Position numbers and translations under genes: made by a program
The notes under the pieces: generated by a model
The model's database searches: none
What the model was told of the DNA's origin: nothing
The model's input: the letters and a program-made list of their open reading frames with translations, nothing else
Shown: one piece after another, positions 60,877 through 64,000 of the stretch
How positions within the stretch are numbered: position 1 is the stretch's first letter
How the letters are laid out: each line of letters starts with the position of its first letter
From: Chaetomium olivaceum
Lineage: Eukaryota; Ascomycota; Sordariomycetes; Sordariales; Chaetomiaceae
Direction: 5' to 3'
DNA length: 64,000 nucleotides
Assembly (NCBI GenBank): GCA_039881045.1
Contig: JAYWVB010000023.1
Span: 474,785-538,784, forward strand

Positions 60877-62554
60877 TCACACCCCCTTCCCCTCCTCCCC
60901 TCCTAAATCTTCATCAATCCTCTCCCTCAACCACTCCCCCACCACCGCCTCCCCTTCCCCATCCAGTCTTAACGACCCCACCTCATCACCCTCCCCAGAC
61001 GACGCACTCCCAGTCCCAACCGCCTCAAAGCTCTGCACCCTTCTCTGAATTGCATCCCACCTCTCCCGCTCCGCATCCCGCAGCACCTCCGCATCCAACT
61101 CCTCCACCACCTGCCCCTCCCCCTCCCCTTCCAGTCCCGCTCCCGCTCCCGCCTCCCTCTCCCACGGCGCCACCCTCCCGCCCTCTTCCCCCTCCCAAAC
61201 TCGTACATATCCAACGACCGCAACATCACCCCGGCCAGCTCACGCGCCTGCACGGCAAAGTTATTCCGACTCTTACTCCTACTTTTACTCGTAATCGTAC
61301 TTGTACTCCCCCTCCACTCCCCGCTTCACCCCCCTCTTCACTCCCCAGGTCCGGGGGCGCAGAATGGATGAGCAGGGTCGACGGCAGGCGCAGGGTGCCG
61401 CTGTGGAGCGGGGGGAAGGCGAGGTAGGCTTTGCGGGCGGGCTTGGCCTGCTTGGCGAGATGCGCGGCGCGCGCGAGGATGGTGTAGGCGGATTCTTCTT
61501 CTTCTTCGTGTCCTTCTGAGGGTTCTTCGGCTTCTTCTGGGGGCTGCGGTTCGGGCTCCCATTCTGTGTCGGGGGAGTAGGTCGGGGAGGAAGGGGAGGT
61601 GTAGGATGAGGCGGAGGAGGGGGAAGAGGAGGAAGAGGGGGTTTTGCGGTTGGCGAGTTTGTTGACGGCTGCGCTGAACGCCGGGCCGAGGGCGTCGGTG
61701 TTGCTGAGCGGGGTGGTGAAGTCGTCGGGGACGTGGAGTTCGGGGTGTGGAAGAAGAGGCAGGCGGAGGCGAACGGGTCAAAGAGGTTGGAGGGATCGCG
61801 GAAGAGGATCGGGGCGTGGTCCCTGAGGTCGCTGAAGATGCCTTCTTCTTCGGTAGGGCCGTCGTTGATGGTGGGAAAGGGGAGAAGACCGCCCTTTTTT
61901 AGCTTGGAACTGGGCATGGGTTTGGGTTTGTGGATGGGGTGGTCAGGGAGGAACATGGTCCAGTTGTAGATGCCATTGTGGGCGACCAGGCCGCGGATGG
62001 TCATGGGCTCGGAGCGGAGGGGTATGTGGGAATTGGTCAGAGCCAAGCCGGCGGCGAGGCTGGCGCCGAGGTAGGAGCCGTAGACATAGGCGGGTCGGGG
62101 TTCAGAAGAAAAGTTGGCTCCCGAGCCGAGATTCTCCTTGATCCAGGAGTAGCCAAAGCTGACATCGTGGAGAGGCGTGGGCCAGTGGAGAGGAATTGCA
62201 GGCCGTTCCTCTTCCTCAGCTATCTGCCAACGGTAGTTGATGACGGCGGTTGGGTAGTCGTGGAAGCACGCTGGGAGTGAGGCGACAGAGCCGGGGCGAG
62301 GCTGAGAGACTGGGGGGATGAGAATGACCAGGGGGCTGCTGGTGTCATGGCTGTTGATGTTGTGGAGGCTATTGGGTCAGTCAGTATATTTTTGGCATAA
62401 CTGACGCAGTAATTGAATGGCTCACCTCACGGTAATGTCACCTGCCGACGCACATGGCACCCGGACATGTTCGATGGACGATCGGGAACTCAAAAATCTT
62501 GATTGGAATGGTCGAGGTTGGACTAGGCATCGCACTCTTGTGAAGCGAAGCCAT
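60877..62554 (-). CDS. Alpha/beta-hydrolase-fold protein, probably non-catalytic
   Basis: Two exons (62426-62554 and 60877-62368; donor GTGAGC) give 541 residues once five missing bases are allowed, a whole-codon length. The start MASLHKSAMPSP at 62554 leads to IKIFEFP, then HDTSSPLVILIPP, TAVINYRWQIA, HDVSFGYSWIKENL and YVYGSYLGASLAAGLALT. This is the hydrolase-3-like order: strand, DxxxxxxW helix, nucleophile elbow. The elbow reads GSYLG rather than GxSxG, so the usual Ser is absent. A long acidic insertion (EEAEEPSEGHEEEEE) precedes the last strand (LLIHSAPPDL) and a terminal helix (FAVQARELAGVMLRSLDMYE). Breaks at about 62487, 61732, 61310 and 61190 all lie in C or G runs. Confidence 0.75.
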
Positions 62555-63137
62555 CGCGACATGACTTTTCGCGTTTGGATCAGAAACGTGATGCTTTCTT
62601 TGTATTGAAATTAAACCCTGGTATTATCTTATTCCATCCCGGCTCTTGATATCAGTGCAGCTCATGGCTTTTTTGGAGGGATATTGAGATTACCTGGTGA
62701 TGAACGGGAGACCTCAGTGCCTGAACTCAGAGTTGGCTCATCGTATGCTCCTCGGAGGTTACTGGTTTGAATCCGTCTCCATGCGGACCTCCACCCGAAG
62801 CCTTGGGGCGGCAAATCAGGGATTCAAGAGACGGGTTGTGGCCATTTCGGCCAATCATAAGCCGCCATCACCGCCAATCGACCCTGCTTTGTTCAGCGCC
62901 TTTTAGGCCTGTGACCCAACGTCATGTCAAGGCCATGGATGCAACCACCTGACGGACCTCGCATTTCGAGCTCTTCATCTCATTTGAACACTTCCAACTT
63001 TCCTTCCCTGCAGCCATGAGACGAACCGTCCAGATTGACCTGCCTGGTGTAAATGCTTCCCAAAAACTTCACCAAAGAAACTGAGACGATGCACGCGCAA
63101 GCTGGCGGGCGTCTCACTTTCACTCGCCGACGGCACA
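62555..63137. promoter_or_regulatory. Divergent intergenic region
   Basis: 583 bases between the hydrolase-fold gene and the potassium channel start; both promoters lie here. A GGTTTGAATCC word at about 62763 recalls a tRNA T-loop but lacks pairing stems. Confidence 0.45.
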
Positions 63138-64000
63138 ATGAATGAATACAGCGAAGAGATTCAAGAGCATGTTCCTAAGCAGGCTACGAAAGAATATGAT
63201 CATTTGAAGCCTAGGTGAGTTTCGGTCTAAGTGAAAAAAGAACATCCAGTGTACAATGGACCAGCCACTGATGAATCTCCACCCCATCAGTCGCTGGTGG
63301 TTCGCCTCCTCGGCGTTCCCCATGATCGCGGGTACCCTAGGCCCTGTTGCGTCCGCCTTCAGCATCTGCGCTCTCGTGAAGCCATGGCGCCAAAGCTACC
63401 CACCCGGGACCGATATTGCTCTGGCTACCTACATCCGCGACCCGGCTTGGCTAACCGCCGTCAACGCCGTCCAGCTCGCCATTGCCATCTTCGCCAACAT
63501 GGCCCTGCTCCTAAATATGACAAGGCGACTCAGCTTCACCATTGCCCAGCCCGTTACCATCATAGGCTGGTACATCTCGTCTTTTGCCCTCATCTCCCTC
63601 ACTGCGACTGCCTCGGGCCCTCTGGTGGTCGAGCTTGACGACCAGTTTATCTGGTCCCAGGCCTTCTACTACGGAATCTACTCTGCCGTCCTGTACTTCC
63701 TTGTTGCCTCCCTAATGGTAGTCACCTACCTGGGCGCCCAAGCTGGCCGATACCCTAAAGACTTCATCCTCACCCCGAGCCAGCGCACCCTGATGCTACA
63801 GACCATCATGTTCCTCGTGTATCTACTCCTTGGAGCCCTAGTATTTTGCCAAGTCGAGGGCTGGTCTTATCTTGACGCAGTATACTGGGCGGCAGTGACG
63901 CTCTTCACCGTCGGCTTTGGCGACCTACACGCCACCACAAATCTTGGTAGGGCGTTACTGATCCCTTACTCACTCGTGGGCATCATCAGCCTCGGTCTTG
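63138..64000 (+). CDS. TOK1: TOK1-like outward-rectifier K+ channel, 5' part
   Basis: Fungal TOK channels have eight membrane spans and two pore loops and carry outward K+ current at the plasma membrane. Exon 1 is 63138-63214 (MNEYSEEIQEHVPK... to DHLKP), intron 63215-63290 (GTGAGT...CAG), exon 2 from 63291 and still open at the window end. Exon 2 starts SRWWFASSAFPMIAGTLGPV, the conserved entry to the first span, and shows at least five spans and the first selectivity filter TLFTVGFGDLHATT. The second pore lies beyond the edge. The start is the first ATG in frame with the exon; an upstream ATG at about 63094 is out of frame. Confidence 0.9.

Noticed and set aside
62700..62830. tRNA-like T-loop word (GGTTTGAATCC)
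   Set aside because: No matching stems or anticodon loop at tRNA spacing.

Overview
The window is a 64 kb stretch of nuclear DNA from a filamentous ascomycete, most likely a sordariomycete. The clues are short (about 50-75 nt) GT-AG introns with CTRAC branch sites, GC-rich codon use with C or G at third positions, a full set of single-copy eukaryotic genes, and fungal-only families (Zn2Cys6 regulator, Doa4 with rhodanese domain, TOK1 channel, KCH protein, NACHT-WD40 receptor). No rRNA or tRNA gene, CRISPR array or intact transposon was seen.

Layout: 1-4.7 kb has no supported gene. 4.7-21.7 kb is a housekeeping block: Zn2Cys6 regulator (-), long-chain acyl-CoA synthetase (+), Doa4-type deubiquitinase (-) head to head with ESCRT-0 subunit Vps27 (+), a histidine phosphatase (+), a fructosamine-kinase-like protein (-) and a RIB2-like deaminase (-). 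22-36.6 kb is the accessory part: a C-poor purine tract, diverged repeats, a SesB-like esterase/NACHT/WD40 receptor, a KCH-type membrane protein with a repeat-rich tail, a divergent actin-like protein, and two decayed gene fragments. 36.7-64 kb returns to conserved genes: a full-size ABCA transporter (-), lysyl-tRNA synthetase (-, 13 exons), a polyQ zinc-finger protein (-), HP1 (+), a small membrane protein (+), a PNPOx/ferredoxin-reductase-like flavoprotein (+), NMN adenylyltransferase (+), an alpha/beta-hydrolase-fold protein (-) and a TOK1-like K+ channel (+, cut by the window end).

Two features run through the whole window. First, about ten genes carry reading-frame breaks. Nearly every one can be explained by one or two bases missing from a short run of identical bases, and I found no clear insertion and few internal nonsense codons. 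Restoring the lost bases gives models of whole-codon length (ABCA, actin-like, HP1, flavoprotein, hydrolase, polyQ protein). I therefore read most breaks as sequence undercalls rather than dead genes. Second, several genes switch from C-ending codons in the 5' part to G-ending codons in the 3' part.

Functional links visible from order are few. The clearest is the divergent DOA4/VPS27 pair, both acting on ubiquitinated cargo at the endosome. The most unusual genes are the receptor at 23.3-28.2 kb and the actin-like gene at 33.7-35.2 kb.
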